In this document: positions 23,829 through 32,751 of the stretch, piece by piece | Layout of the letters: each line of letters begins with the position of its first letter | Position numbering within the stretch: the stretch's first letter is position 1 | Assembly (NCBI RefSeq): GCF_901472495.1 | Contig: NZ_LR590469.1 | Coordinates: 2,542,001-2,606,000 of the forward strand | Direction: 5' to 3' | DNA: 64,000 nucleotides | Source of the DNA: Yersinia enterocolitica subsp. enterocolitica | GTDB lineage: Bacteria > Pseudomonadota > Gammaproteobacteria > Enterobacterales > Enterobacteriaceae | The notes under the pieces: model-generated | Databases searched by the model: none | Told to the model about the DNA's origin: nothing | The model's input: only the letters and a program-made list of their open reading frames with translations | Position numbers and translations under genes: made by a program

Positions 23829-26163
23829 AACCTACCTGACATCATTGTTTTTTTTGCTTTTATTGACGAACGGCTATGCTGTCGCCATCACTTTTTCACC
23901 ACAAGAACAGCATTATATTAATACTCACCCGGTGGTGAAATATGGTATTTCCCCCCATTTTTATCCTATTGAAAATTTTAATAGTACCGGGGAGCATATT
24001 GGGCTGACCCGGGATTATATCGATATTATCTCCGCCGCCACCGGAATAAAATTTCAGCCGGTATTCAGTAACAATAGCATTAGACCTTTTGTGAATCTGC
24101 AAAGCGGCCATGTCTCGCTACTCACCAGCACATCCAGCGCTTTTGCACAGGCTAAAGGGCTGGCAAGCAGTATTCCGATGTTTTCTACCTGGCCGGTCAC
24201 CGTCACGCGCAAAGCCACACGACATATCGTGACTCCGGATGATCTGCAAGAGGGTTATGTTTCCATCACTGACTATTTATCGCTGATTGAGTGGTTTACT
24301 GGGCAATATCCCAATATTAATTACAAGATATCGCGTTCGCCCGAGGAGGCAATTGGTGAAGTGATACACGGGCGAGCAAAAGCTGCCGTCGTCCTCTCGC
24401 CTACGGCCCTCTATTATATGAACGTGGTTCATCCCGGGCAGTTAAAAATGTCCAATCCTCATAAAGTCAAGATTCCCAGAGTGATGAGTGCACGACCCGA
24501 AGACCAAATCTTGATCGATATTATTAATAAAGTCATCGCGTCCGTTTCCGCCAAACAGCAATCTGAACTCATGGCAAAATGGATGCTCAGCGACACTCTT
24601 TCGCAACCGGATAATACCCAACCAAATTGGTACTACTATAGCCTGGTCACTATCTTATTATGCCTGTCGTGTTTTGTTTTTTATCGTAACCGGCAGCTAA
24701 AAATGGCATTCATCCGACTGGGTTCAAAAAACAATCTGGAGCTGTCGGTTATTGCGCACGAATTACGTACGCCACTGATTGGTATTTTGACCGCCTGCGA
24801 AGGGCTGGTAGACAAAATAGTCTCAACCAGCCAGCGCGAAAGACTCACTAATGTTATTCATGTCACCCGCGAATTACTGGATAATCTTGACCTGTCACTG
24901 GATAACGCCAAAATCAATGCCGGTTCGGTAACACAAAATCCACAACCACAGTTACTGGCTGAATTGTGCGATACCACGGTCAAACTATTTATCAGTTTTG
25001 CCGAAACACACGGCACCACAATTCAGGTTCGCTACCTATCGAAGCAGTTTTTTTTACCCCACTTGTTCGATGGCACTCTGGTCTCTCAGGCGCTGAACAA
25101 TATCGTCAGCAATGCCATTAAGCACACCCATGACGGTATGGTATTAATTGAATGCTCATTGCTACAAGTGGACGGCAAGAACATGTTTAGCATTGAGGTG
25201 ATAGACACCGGCACCGGGATCCCCAGCAAGGTACTGGCACGGCTTTCAGAACCTTTTTATCAGGGCAAATTCTCTCGTACAGATAGCGACACCCCACACC
25301 CTAAGGGCACTGGGCTGGGATTATTTGTGGCTAAGAAAAATATGCATCTCACCGGTGGACATCTGGCCATTGTCAGTCAGCCGGGGGTCGGCTCGCGGGT
25401 GACCATTGCCCTACCCGCAATTGCGGCCCATTATGCTATCGAAAACCCGCTACCTGAAGGGCTACATATCATCATGCCCACTGAGATACCGTCCTCATTG
25501 AGCGGTGAAATTACTCAGATTCTGGATGGCTGCGAGTTGCCCTATTACTCTGCCGCTGAGCCACTCCCTGCTGCGGCTCGTGGGCCGGAGATTGATCTGC
25601 AACTGGATGTAGCGCAAAAACACTGGCAACTACACCATAAGCAAGGGGATTCGGTGATTATCCCGCGCCCGGTGTACGCCTCGGCACTCTACCTTACCAT
25701 CACCGATTTATGTAATGAGGAGCAGCCGCTCGAGAGTAGCAGTGACAGCCCTGAGTTACATCTCCCTACTACCATCATTACAGAATCACGGCGTCTGTTG
25801 GTGGTAGAGGATGAGCCACTGCTGCTGGAAGTTCAATATGAACTGTTTAGCAGCATGGGGTTTCAGGTCGATGCGGTAGCGAACACGCAGCAGGCGTATC
25901 AGAGCTGGTTACAACACCACCATACTATTATTGTGACCGACTGTCGGCTTGATGAGAGCGACGGCTTTGAACTGGTACGTCACCTGCGAAAACTGATGCA
26001 AGATAGCCCAGAGCAGGTGCTGATTATCGGTCAATCAGCTTCACTGAAAACAGAAGATGCGCAGCGCGCCCGTGAAGTCGGTATGGATTACCTGCTACAA
26101 AAACCGGTTGCACGCGAACAATGGCAGCAATTGATACGTGACTATTTCGCCTCAGGAAAATAA
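23812..26163 (+). CDS. Hybrid sensor kinase, copy 2 of the YsrS-type gene
   Basis: 783 residues. Signal peptide (1 to about 22), solute-binding-type sensor domain, membrane segment, HisKA with H316, HATPase and receiver with D710. The sensor domain differs from copy 1 at many positions, especially in the linker before the membrane segment, while everything after RLGSKNNLELSVIAHEL is almost identical. All catalytic motifs are intact. No Hpt gene follows: the frame ends in ASGK and the next 290 bp hold no credible gene. It probably uses the Hpt encoded at 5074. Confidence 0.88.
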   Translation: MKFLYKTYLTSLFFLLLLTNGYAVAITFSPQEQHYINTHPVVKYGISPHFYPIENFNSTGEHIGLTRDYIDIISAATGIKFQPVFSNNSIRPFVNLQSGHVSLLTSTSSAFAQAKGLASSIPMFSTWPVTVTRKATRHIVTPDDLQEGYVSITDYLSLIEWFTGQYPNINYKISRSPEEAIGEVIHGRAKAAVVLSPTALYYMNVVHPGQLKMSNPHKVKIPRVMSARPEDQILIDIINKVIASVSAKQQSELMAKWMLSDTLSQPDNTQPNWYYYSLVTILLCLSCFVFYRNRQLKMAFIRLGSKNNLELSVIAHELRTPLIGILTACEGLVDKIVSTSQRERLTNVIHVTRELLDNLDLSLDNAKINAGSVTQNPQPQLLAELCDTTVKLFISFAETHGTTIQVRYLSKQFFLPHLFDGTLVSQALNNIVSNAIKHTHDGMVLIECSLLQVDGKNMFSIEVIDTGTGIPSKVLARLSEPFYQGKFSRTDSDTPHPKGTGLGLFVAKKNMHLTGGHLAIVSQPGVGSRVTIALPAIAAHYAIENPLPEGLHIIMPTEIPSSLSGEITQILDGCELPYYSAAEPLPAAARGPEIDLQLDVAQKHWQLHHKQGDSVIIPRPVYASALYLTITDLCNEEQPLESSSDSPELHLPTTIITESRRLLVVEDEPLLLEVQYELFSSMGFQVDAVANTQQAYQSWLQHHHTIIVTDCRLDESDGFELVRHLRKLMQDSPEQVLIIGQSASLKTEDAQRAREVGMDYLLQKPVAREQWQQLIRDYFASGK
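24715..26148 (+). repeat. Near-identical direct repeat, right copy
   Basis: Partner of 3621-5054, same orientation, exact offset 21,094 bp at both ends. See the left copy for extent. Confidence 0.9.
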
Positions 26164-26454
26164 CAACAAGTAAGCCAACGGTCACAACTTGGCTCCGAAA
26201 AGTGAAAGCCTCCATGGCGTTTGAGTGACAAACTATCATTTTTACATAATCCAACGAGGCCACCATGCAGATTACTTTTTTAAACCAGCAAACAGCTTCA
26301 TTGTCTTTAATAACAAGAGTAACCCTACTCTTACTGAGTGCACTAAAGCAGAGAAAAACCTTCAAAATATAATCGATAAAGTATTAAATATAACTTCAGT
26401 CTCATCGGAATATCGATACTTTATTTATCTCCACTGGTGTACGGAACAAGAGTG
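26164..26454. other. Intergenic stretch without a recognised gene
   Basis: About 290 bp after kinase copy 2. A 35-codon frame at 26265-26372 follows a GAGG ribosome-like site but has no recognisable match. No Hpt-like sequence is seen. Confidence 0.4.
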
Positions 26455-26660
26455 GTGAGGTGGTCTGTCAGCTCAGCATTAAATGCCGTTTCAACGGTGA
26501 GCTTCGTCAGCATACGAGAAAACTGATTGAGATCGGCTTCGGTTTTAAGACCTTTAGCCAGTTCGGCAGCGAGTGCCCTGAGTTTTTTTCATCCATAATT
26601 TTCCTGTCTCTGTTACTGGAGTGAACATATCAAAAACAGGCAGATACACAATTTAAATTA
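26455..26660 (-). mobile_element. Remnant of an IS256-family element (5' end of transposase)
   Basis: Read on the minus strand from ATG 26596, the sequence gives MDEK then, after a one-base frameshift in an A7 run, LRALAAELAKGLKTEADLNQ and further IS256-type N-terminal residues up to ELTDHL, where it breaks off at about 26455. AT-rich sequence out to about 26660 probably contains the terminal inverted repeat. Not functional. Confidence 0.65.
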
Positions 26661-26678
26661 AAGTCTCGCAAAACCAAT

Positions 26679-26882
26679 ATGGCGTTGTCCTCTCCCTTTG
26701 ATAATCAGAATGATATTGGTTTTTCCGATTCTGAACAGAATTCTTCCTGGCTAATTTTATCTCCCGGTGACATGGCGATAATTTTCCCACAAGAATGGCA
26801 TAAGCCTGCCTGTACTCTTCTATCATCTCAGCTATTAAGGAAAGTCGTCGCTAAAGTTCACTGTTCATACCGACTAAAGTAA
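26679..26882 (+). pseudogene. 3' fragment of a YhcH/YjgK/YiaL-family gene
   Basis: The 67 codons end with LILSPGDMAIIFPQEWHKP and RKVVAKVHC, which match the C-terminal cupin-like core of the YhcH/YjgK/YiaL (DUF386) family, including the FPxExHxP metal-site motif. The family is about 150 residues, so the first half is missing; the break coincides with the IS256 remnant just upstream. Probably not expressed. Confidence 0.65.
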
Positions 26883-26989
26883 AGACTCTTCTCCCTAACA
26901 ATGACCCAAGCGCCTTGCGAATCAAGCAGGTGTATTTTATTTTCCGTTGTGGCAATATACATATCATATATGTTTCGTATAGGTGCTTT

Positions 26990-27241
26990 ATGGGAATTGT
27001 TAAAATCTCCGATTTGATGCATGAAAATCTACGCATCGCCAGTAATGCCATGAGCCGGTCAATTAACGCACAAGCCGAGCACTGGCTCAAAATGGGTATG
27101 CTGGCCGAACTTTATCCCCAATTGAGCCACCATGAGCTGGCCCGAGCCCTGGTTCAGGTTGAATTACAGGGCGGGGCTGACATTGCCAGAATCATCCAGA
27201 GTGACACCCATACGTTTAATAAAGAAGAGAATGCGCAATGA
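26990..27241 (+). CDS. ParD-like protein coupled to methionine aminopeptidase
   Basis: 83 residues. The N-terminal part VKISDLMHENLRIASNAMSR resembles the ribbon-helix-helix ParD-like family (PF11903 type). ATG 26990 was chosen because AGGTG lies just ahead; an upstream in-frame start at 26915 adds unrelated residues. The gene overlaps map by 4 bp (ATGA). No toxin gene is adjacent, so an antitoxin role is doubtful; it may regulate or modulate the aminopeptidase gene. Confidence 0.7.
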   Translation: MGIVKISDLMHENLRIASNAMSRSINAQAEHWLKMGMLAELYPQLSHHELARALVQVELQGGADIARIIQSDTHTFNKEENAQ

Positions 27242-28023
27242 CAACAGTAAAAATTCACTCACCAGCAGAAATTGAAATGGCGCGAGCCGCAGGCCAAGCC
27301 GCCGCGAAAGTGCTGGAAATGATCACACCTTATGTCCGCGCTGGGGTCACAACAGATGAAATTGATCGGTTATGTCACGATTACGTCGTTAACGAACTGA
27401 AAGTCATCCCTGCCAATATAGGCTATCACGGCTATGCGCACACTGTTTGTACCTCGGTCAATCATGTGGTTTGCCACGGGATTCCGTCGGATAAAAAACT
27501 CAAAAATGGCGATATCGTCAATATTGATGTCGCTATTATTAAAGATGGTTGGTATGGCGATACCAGCAGAATGTACTATGTTGGAGAAACGTCGGTCAGA
27601 GCTAAGCGTTTGGTGGATATCACTTATTTATCGATGGTTGCTGGGATTAAGGTGGTACGCCCAGGGGCAACACTCGGGGATATCGGAGCAGCTATTCAAC
27701 AAGTGGCGGAAGGTGCAGGTTTTTCTGTGGTGAGGGAGTATTGTGGTCACGGCGTGGGTCAGGAATATCATACTGCACCACAAGTCCTGCACTATGGGAC
27801 GCCAGGGCTAGGTATGCCGCTGAAAGCGGGAATGATTTTCACCATTGAGCCGATGATTAATGCCGGTAAAGCCGCCACCAGCGTCCTGTCTGATGGTTGG
27901 ACAGTTGTCACCAAAGACCGCTCTCTTTCAGCACAATGGGAACACACTATTGCCGTGACTGACACCGGTTACGACCTACTGACACCTTGGCCTGAAGGCA
28001 CCGGAGAATACGCTGCCATTTAG
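27238..28023 (+). CDS. map: Type I methionine aminopeptidase
   Basis: 261 residues, the usual size. It removes the initiator Met from new proteins. Metal ligands are recognisable: Asp in VNIDVAII and GDTSRMY, His in GHGVGQEYH, Glu in FTIEPMIN and QWEHTIAV; the substrate His is in GYHGYAHTVC. It is probably an accessory paralog, since the housekeeping map gene normally sits by rpsB-tsf, and is translationally coupled to the ParD-like gene. Confidence 0.9.
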   Translation: MTTVKIHSPAEIEMARAAGQAAAKVLEMITPYVRAGVTTDEIDRLCHDYVVNELKVIPANIGYHGYAHTVCTSVNHVVCHGIPSDKKLKNGDIVNIDVAIIKDGWYGDTSRMYYVGETSVRAKRLVDITYLSMVAGIKVVRPGATLGDIGAAIQQVAEGAGFSVVREYCGHGVGQEYHTAPQVLHYGTPGLGMPLKAGMIFTIEPMINAGKAATSVLSDGWTVVTKDRSLSAQWEHTIAVTDTGYDLLTPWPEGTGEYAAI

Positions 28024-28030
28024 TTACTTA

Positions 28031-28165
28031 GGCTGCTGACAAAGTTAATTAGCGGGGAAATGGGCCCCTATTTATTTAAAATGTAAGAGCAGTAAGCCGT
28101 CGGAGCGCCCATTGATGCAGTCGCTCCGTGAGTTTCCGAGCAATAAAATAGCTTTGTCATTAACC
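28031..28165 (+). repeat. Non-ERIC dispersed intergenic repeat, copy 1
   Basis: Shares with 53112-53233 (minus strand) the blocks AGCGGGGAAATG and CGGAGCGCCCAT followed by GTGCAGTCGCCCCG-like sequence. The ends TGACAAAG and CTTTGTCA form an 8-bp inverted repeat, as in a small non-autonomous element. It lies between convergent map and ATPase genes. Confidence 0.6.
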
Positions 28166-28924
28166 TTAACGGTAATAAACCGCGATATGCTGATCTTGCA
28201 CTTTTTCTATTCTAATTTTTATATCAAAAATTTCTTCGAGGATATCCGGCTGCATTATTTCTTCGGGTGCGCCACGATAGATAACCGCACCGTCTTTCAT
28301 GGCAATAATATGGTCGGAATAGGCAGAAGCAAAATTGATATCATGAATAACCAAAATGATTGTTTTCTTCAATTCATCCGCCGCACGCCGCAATTGCTTC
28401 ATCATTGCGACACAATGTTTCATGTCCAGATTATTTAATGGCTCATCCAGCAGGATATATTTCGTATCCTGACACAGCACCATCGCCACATAAGCACGTT
28501 GCCGTTGCCCCCCCGACAACTCATCAAGATAGCGGTCTTTCAATGGCATCAAATTGAGGAATTCCATCGCCGCATCAATATATTGGCGATCATTTTCATT
28601 GAGCCGCCCTTTCGAATAAGGGTAACGGCCAAATCCCACCAAATCCGACACTGTCAGTCGACTGGTAAAGTGGTTTTCTTGCCGTAGAACTGAAAGGATA
28701 GTCGCCAATTTATCCCCGGAGGTTTTGGCAACATCCAGCCCGTTAAACTGAACACGCCCGAGATCTGGCGTCAGTAAACGGCTCATAATCGATAATAACG
28801 TCGACTTACCCGCACCATTTGGTCCGATAATTGACGTTATTCCGCCAGAAGGAATGCTCTCATTTATATTACTGAGTACCGTTGTATTCTGGTATTTCTT
28901 ATTAATATCCGTTATTTCAATCAC
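28166..28924 (-). CDS. Siderophore ABC importer ATPase (VctC/CeuD-like)
   Basis: 252 residues. Walker A GPNGAGKST, signature LSGGQRQRAYVAM, Walker B YILLDEPLNNLD and the switch His in VIHDINFA are all present. The C-terminal IRIEKVQDQHIAVYY type ending resembles catecholate-siderophore ATPases (VctC, CeuD, YclP). It powers ferric-siderophore import with the two permeases. It is last in a four-gene minus-strand operon and overlaps the permease by 4 bp. Confidence 0.88.
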   Translation of the reverse strand: MIEITDINKKYQNTTVLSNINESIPSGGITSIIGPNGAGKSTLLSIMSRLLTPDLGRVQFNGLDVAKTSGDKLATILSVLRQENHFTSRLTVSDLVGFGRYPYSKGRLNENDRQYIDAAMEFLNLMPLKDRYLDELSGGQRQRAYVAMVLCQDTKYILLDEPLNNLDMKHCVAMMKQLRRAADELKKTIILVIHDINFASAYSDHIIAMKDGAVIYRGAPEEIMQPDILEEIFDIKIRIEKVQDQHIAVYYR

Positions 28925-29928
28925 ACCGGAGCCTTTTTTATTAAAAGATAAATAAACAGCGCGCCACCCACAAACTCAATGACCACGGAGAGCGTTCCCG
29001 ACATGTTCAGCAAACGTTCGAGGATCAATTGCCCACCGACCAGCGTAATGACCCCTAGCAGAAAGACCCCTGGCAACAAATATTGATGTCGGAATGATCC
29101 TACCAGCGGGTAAGCCAGATTAGCGATAAGCAGACCTAAAAAGGTTAACGGCCCGACAAGTGCCGTCGATATAGCGACCAGCAATGAGACCAACAGTAAG
29201 ATAGTGGTGATTTTTTTCTGGTAAGCAACGCCCAGATTAATCGCTGTATTTCTACCCAAAGCGATAATATCGAGGCAATGGCGCATACGCCAAATGGTTA
29301 TCGCCACGAGAATAATTATCCCGGTAGAAAGCGCAATAATCTCCGGCGCGGCGCGGGTAAAAGTGGCAAATACCCTGCCCTGCAAAACAGCAAACTCTCC
29401 TGGGGAGAGTAGGCGCTGCATCAAGCTGGATAAACTGCGGAACAACGTGCCACATACCAACCCGACCAGTAACACCTTGTGCAGATTAATCCCTACTCCG
29501 GTCAGCAACCAGCGATAGAGAAATACCGAAAACAACAGCAGCAAAGCCGATTCACAAAGAAACTTTCCAGTTATTCCGAGCACCCTGAACCCATTGGCAT
29601 CGACAAAAAAGATCAACATGGTTTGGATCAGGATAAACAGCGCTTCAAGCCCCATCACTGACGGCGTCAAAATCCGGTTATTAGTGACCGTTTGGAATAA
29701 CACGGTGGCAATACCGGCAGCAAACGCAACTAATACCATAGTGGCTAAAATAAGACCACGATGCACCAGTACATATTGAATATTGCCTCTAAGATTAATG
29801 GTCATGAAAATAACCATTGCGACAAGGGCAATAACACTCAATAACAATAATCGTTTTGCCGGTGAGCTTAATATTGTATTTTTCTCTTGGGATAGAGAGC
29901 TTGGTGAAGAATACTCATTAGCCTGCAT
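28921..29928 (-). CDS. Siderophore ABC importer permease (FecCD family), second
   Basis: 335 residues from ATG 29928; a TTG at 29946 is the alternative. A short soluble N-terminus is followed by 8-10 predicted membrane helices. FecCD features such as VGLVCGTLFRSLSSLMQRL and LVGPLTFLGLLIANLAYPLVG, with a coupling-helix region, are visible. It overlaps the upstream permease by 11 bp. Confidence 0.87.
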   Translation of the reverse strand: MQANEYSSPSSLSQEKNTILSSPAKRLLLLSVIALVAMVIFMTINLRGNIQYVLVHRGLILATMVLVAFAAGIATVLFQTVTNNRILTPSVMGLEALFILIQTMLIFFVDANGFRVLGITGKFLCESALLLLFSVFLYRWLLTGVGINLHKVLLVGLVCGTLFRSLSSLMQRLLSPGEFAVLQGRVFATFTRAAPEIIALSTGIIILVAITIWRMRHCLDIIALGRNTAINLGVAYQKKITTILLLVSLLVAISTALVGPLTFLGLLIANLAYPLVGSFRHQYLLPGVFLLGVITLVGGQLILERLLNMSGTLSVVIEFVGGALFIYLLIKKAPV

Positions 29929-30877
29929 GACGTTTTGTCCTAACAATTAATAATAGGAAAACGAGTGCGCCAATTGCGCCCAGAATAACGCTGGCAGGTA
30001 TTTCAAACGGGTAACTAACTAATCGACCAATAATATCGCATAACACCACCAGACCACCGCCACACAACGCCACCCAAGGGATGGTTCGACGCAGGTTATC
30101 CCCCATCGCCATGCTGACAATATTGGGTACAATTAATCCTAGGAAAGGCAGCACACCGATCACCACCACTACCACACCGCTGATGATGGCAATAATAGAC
30201 ATCCCCATGAGCATAACCCGCTGATAATTCAAGCCGACATTAACCGAGAAATCTCGCCCCATACCAGCGACAGTAAAGCGGTCAGCGATCAAACAAGCAA
30301 TCAACGTCAATGCACCCACTATCCACAACAGTTCATAGCGGCCTTGCAACACACCCGAGAAATCACCCGATTCCCAACTGCCCAATGATTGCAGCAGATC
30401 AAACTCCATTGCCAGGAAAGTGGTTACTGCACTAAACACCGCCCCCAGCATAATGCCGGTAAGCGGCACCATCAGCGCCGATTTCATTCTCATTCGTGCC
30501 AGTAGCAGCATAAAAAGTGCGGTACCGCCCATAGCAAAAACGGTCGCTACTAACATCTTAACCATTACCGGTGCGGCGGGGCTAAATACCATAACCAACA
30601 GTAAGCCGAGACTGGCGGACTGGGTAGTACCGGCAATCGAGGGTTCGACAAACCGGTTCTGAGTGAGCATCTGCATAATGAGGCCAGCAACGCTCATGGC
30701 ACTGCCAGCCAGAACCAAGGCTAATGTTCGCGGCACACGGCTTATCAAAAAGATGTCGCGCATGTCGGGATCTGACCATACCTCGGACAAGGTGACATTC
30801 CCGGCACCAATAAATAGGCTGCATGCCATAAGGCCCAGTAAAATAACCAGGCCTGCTATAAAGCTAAGATTTTTCAT
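29918..30877 (-). CDS. Siderophore ABC importer permease (FecCD family), first
   Basis: 319 residues with about nine membrane helices. Family blocks RVPRTLALVLAGSAMSVAG, MQMLTQNRFVEPSIAGTTQ and GVLPFLGLIVPNIVSM are clear. It forms the channel with the other permease. It starts 9 bp after the binding-protein gene. Confidence 0.9.
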   Translation of the reverse strand: MKNLSFIAGLVILLGLMACSLFIGAGNVTLSEVWSDPDMRDIFLISRVPRTLALVLAGSAMSVAGLIMQMLTQNRFVEPSIAGTTQSASLGLLLVMVFSPAAPVMVKMLVATVFAMGGTALFMLLLARMRMKSALMVPLTGIMLGAVFSAVTTFLAMEFDLLQSLGSWESGDFSGVLQGRYELLWIVGALTLIACLIADRFTVAGMGRDFSVNVGLNYQRVMLMGMSIIAIISGVVVVVIGVLPFLGLIVPNIVSMAMGDNLRRTIPWVALCGGGLVVLCDIIGRLVSYPFEIPASVILGAIGALVFLLLIVRTKRHAG

Positions 30878-30886
30878 TAGTGGGCA

Positions 30887-31840
30887 TTACTGCGCAGCGG
30901 CTTGCTTATCCAGCACTGAGCTGATTTTATCCATTAGTTGCATATAACTCTGCACACCGCCGGCAATATAGAGCGAGGCAGAATCGAGATAAACCACGTG
31001 ATCGTTTTGCCATGCTTTGGTTTTGCGAATCAGAGGGTTATCCAGGATTTGTTGTGCGGACTGATTTTCAGTGCGGCCAATGGCATTATCGCGATCAAGG
31101 ACAAACAGCCACTCAGGGTTGGCATTAAGGATAAACTCGGAAGTCACCACGTTGCCATGATTGCCGGCTTCAGTGAAACTGGCCGCAGGAGTGAAGCCTA
31201 ACTCGTCAAAAATAAAGCCAAAACGCGAACCCGGAGTGTAGGCCGACATTTTTCCACCACTGACCATCACCACCATGGCAGACCCGGCGTTAGCTGACTT
31301 CTGCTTGATAGCATCTATCTGAGAAGTAAATTTACCCAGCAGTGTTTTTGCCTCTTCTTCTTTACCGAAAATAGATGCCAATTGTTCCGTACGCTGTGTC
31401 AGGCTTTGGGTAAAGTGCTTAGGATCGATATCCAGTGCGATAGTTGGGGCAATGGCGCTCAGTTTGTCATAAGCATCTTGAGCACGCCCCCCGGCGATAA
31501 TCAGGTCAGGTTTAGCCTGACTCAGGGCTTCGTAGTCCGGTTCAAATAAGGTGCCAGCATTCAGGTATTCTGAACCGGTGTATTTGGATAAAAATGCCGG
31601 AAGATGTGTGCTGGTTTGGGGAACACCGGCCACTTTGATCTTCAGGGCATCGGCCGTATCTAATACAGAGGGGTTCAGTATGATGACTTTTTGCGGATTA
31701 AGTGGAACCTGAGTGGTGCCTTGCGCATGTTCGATACTGATTTTTGCCGTGTCTTCAGGGGTTGCCGATGAATTATCACACCCGGTAAGCACAGCAGTGA
31801 GTGCCAGTAATGATGAAAATAAAGCTAAACGTAATCGCAT
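30887..31840 (-). CDS. Siderophore-binding lipoprotein of the ABC importer (VctP/CeuE-like)
   Basis: 317 residues. The lipoprotein signal ends in LTGC (Cys20). The class III binding fold is indicated by KVIILNPSVLDTADALKI, YEALSQAKPDLIIAGGR and FGFIFDELGFTPA. ATG 31840 was chosen because CAGGAGAG lies ahead and the signal peptide starts there; 60 upstream bases are also open. It binds a ferric siderophore, most similar in pattern to VctP, CeuE and YclQ. No receptor gene is adjacent. A Fur-type site lies upstream. Confidence 0.87.
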   Translation of the reverse strand: MRLRLALFSSLLALTAVLTGCDNSSATPEDTAKISIEHAQGTTQVPLNPQKVIILNPSVLDTADALKIKVAGVPQTSTHLPAFLSKYTGSEYLNAGTLFEPDYEALSQAKPDLIIAGGRAQDAYDKLSAIAPTIALDIDPKHFTQSLTQRTEQLASIFGKEEEAKTLLGKFTSQIDAIKQKSANAGSAMVVMVSGGKMSAYTPGSRFGFIFDELGFTPAASFTEAGNHGNVVTSEFILNANPEWLFVLDRDNAIGRTENQSAQQILDNPLIRKTKAWQNDHVVYLDSASLYIAGGVQSYMQLMDKISSVLDKQAAAQ

Positions 31841-31885
31841 TTTCTCTCCTGAAAAGTGGGGATGTAGATATCCTTGATTGGGAAC

Positions 31886-31904
31886 GACAATGATTTGCAT
31901 TACT
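31886..31904 (-). promoter_or_regulatory. Candidate Fur box upstream of the siderophore importer operon
   Basis: GACAATGATTTGCATTACT matches 13 of 19 positions of the Fur consensus GATAATGATAATCATTATC by eye and lies 46 bp ahead of the binding-protein start codon. Iron repression of this operon is expected. Confidence 0.5.
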
Positions 31905-32158
31905 AATATCAGGATAATACCGATATATGCCTGTTATTAATAGTTTAGGTCGCCGGATCTGCGGATAAATCTTCACTCGGACGAGAAGTCAAACCCATCG
32001 CTCAAGTTTTTCCGATGAGAAAATTAACTGTAATCAATTGTTTTAATTAAATATAAAATCAACCATTGTGCTTACTGCGCCATGATTTCTCATCGCGCAG
32101 GGTTGGTGGTCAGCTGCTCTGATGATAAAGGATAGTTTCTAGCGCGAAACCGCCTCAA

Positions 32159-32704
32159 CTATATGACTACTACCTTTTCATCAGGCCAATCGTGGATAAT
32201 ATTTTTCAGTAAATAGATATCTGCCACTGGACATGACACAAAGAAATTCCCGGATTGGAGTCTCCAACGTAAATCATCACCCAGCTCACCCAGGCAATTC
32301 TTGACCAGTACCGGCTCTTGATCGAATAAAATACCGTGCAGGCTGGGGTTTGCCTGTAATACCCGCAGTAGTAATCCCCCTATTCCCCCCGCAATATCCG
32401 CAACAGTGGCATTTTCTGGGAAGTGATAGCTGCGCAGCAGCCCAAGATTCTCCACGGCGGATAAAGAAGACATACCGCTGTGGAAATCATGGTCGGAGGC
32501 CTGATTCTCTGGCTTTGACTAATACTCAAAAAAAGAAGTACCAAAAACCTGATTAAAAGCACAATGACCACGCACACTGTCGGCAACTAAACTCAGCGCG
32601 AGCCAGAAGGTTTCATCGGTGATCATCAGTACCGCTTCGCGCATTGTGCCAGCCCGCAAATTTCGTGCAAAACCCAAGCAGTTATATGACAGTTTCGTGA
32701 ACAA
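32159..32704 (-). pseudogene. SAM-dependent O-methyltransferase pseudogene
   Basis: One minus-strand frame encodes REAVLMITDETFWLALSL, FGTSFFEY, then an in-frame TAG at 32519-32521, then continues in the same frame through NLGLLRSYHFPENATVADIAGG (SAM-binding glycine motif) to LLKNIIHDWPDEK and stops early. These are blocks of the plant-type O-methyltransferase family. The N-terminal dimerisation domain and the last 80 or so residues are missing. It is a clear decayed gene; no product is expected. Confidence 0.8.
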
Positions 32705-32733
32705 TATCTAAAGTAATGATAATTAATTTGACC

Positions 32734-32751
32734 TATCTACGCGGGTAGATA
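32734..32751. promoter_or_regulatory. Palindromic operator inside the promoter of the MHS transporter gene
   Basis: TATCTAC-GCGG-GTAGATA has perfect 7-bp arms. It directly follows a TTGACC (-35-like, 32729-32734) and overlaps the spacer to a TACACT (32750-32755), about 150 bp ahead of the transporter start. A LacI-type repressor binding here would block transcription; the LacI-family gene at 34496 is the obvious candidate. Confidence 0.5.

Noticed and set aside
26265..26372. 35-codon frame with GAGG ahead and a hydrophobic middle
   Set aside because: No recognisable family, lies in a decayed region and the hydrophobic stretch may be by chance; not called as a gene.
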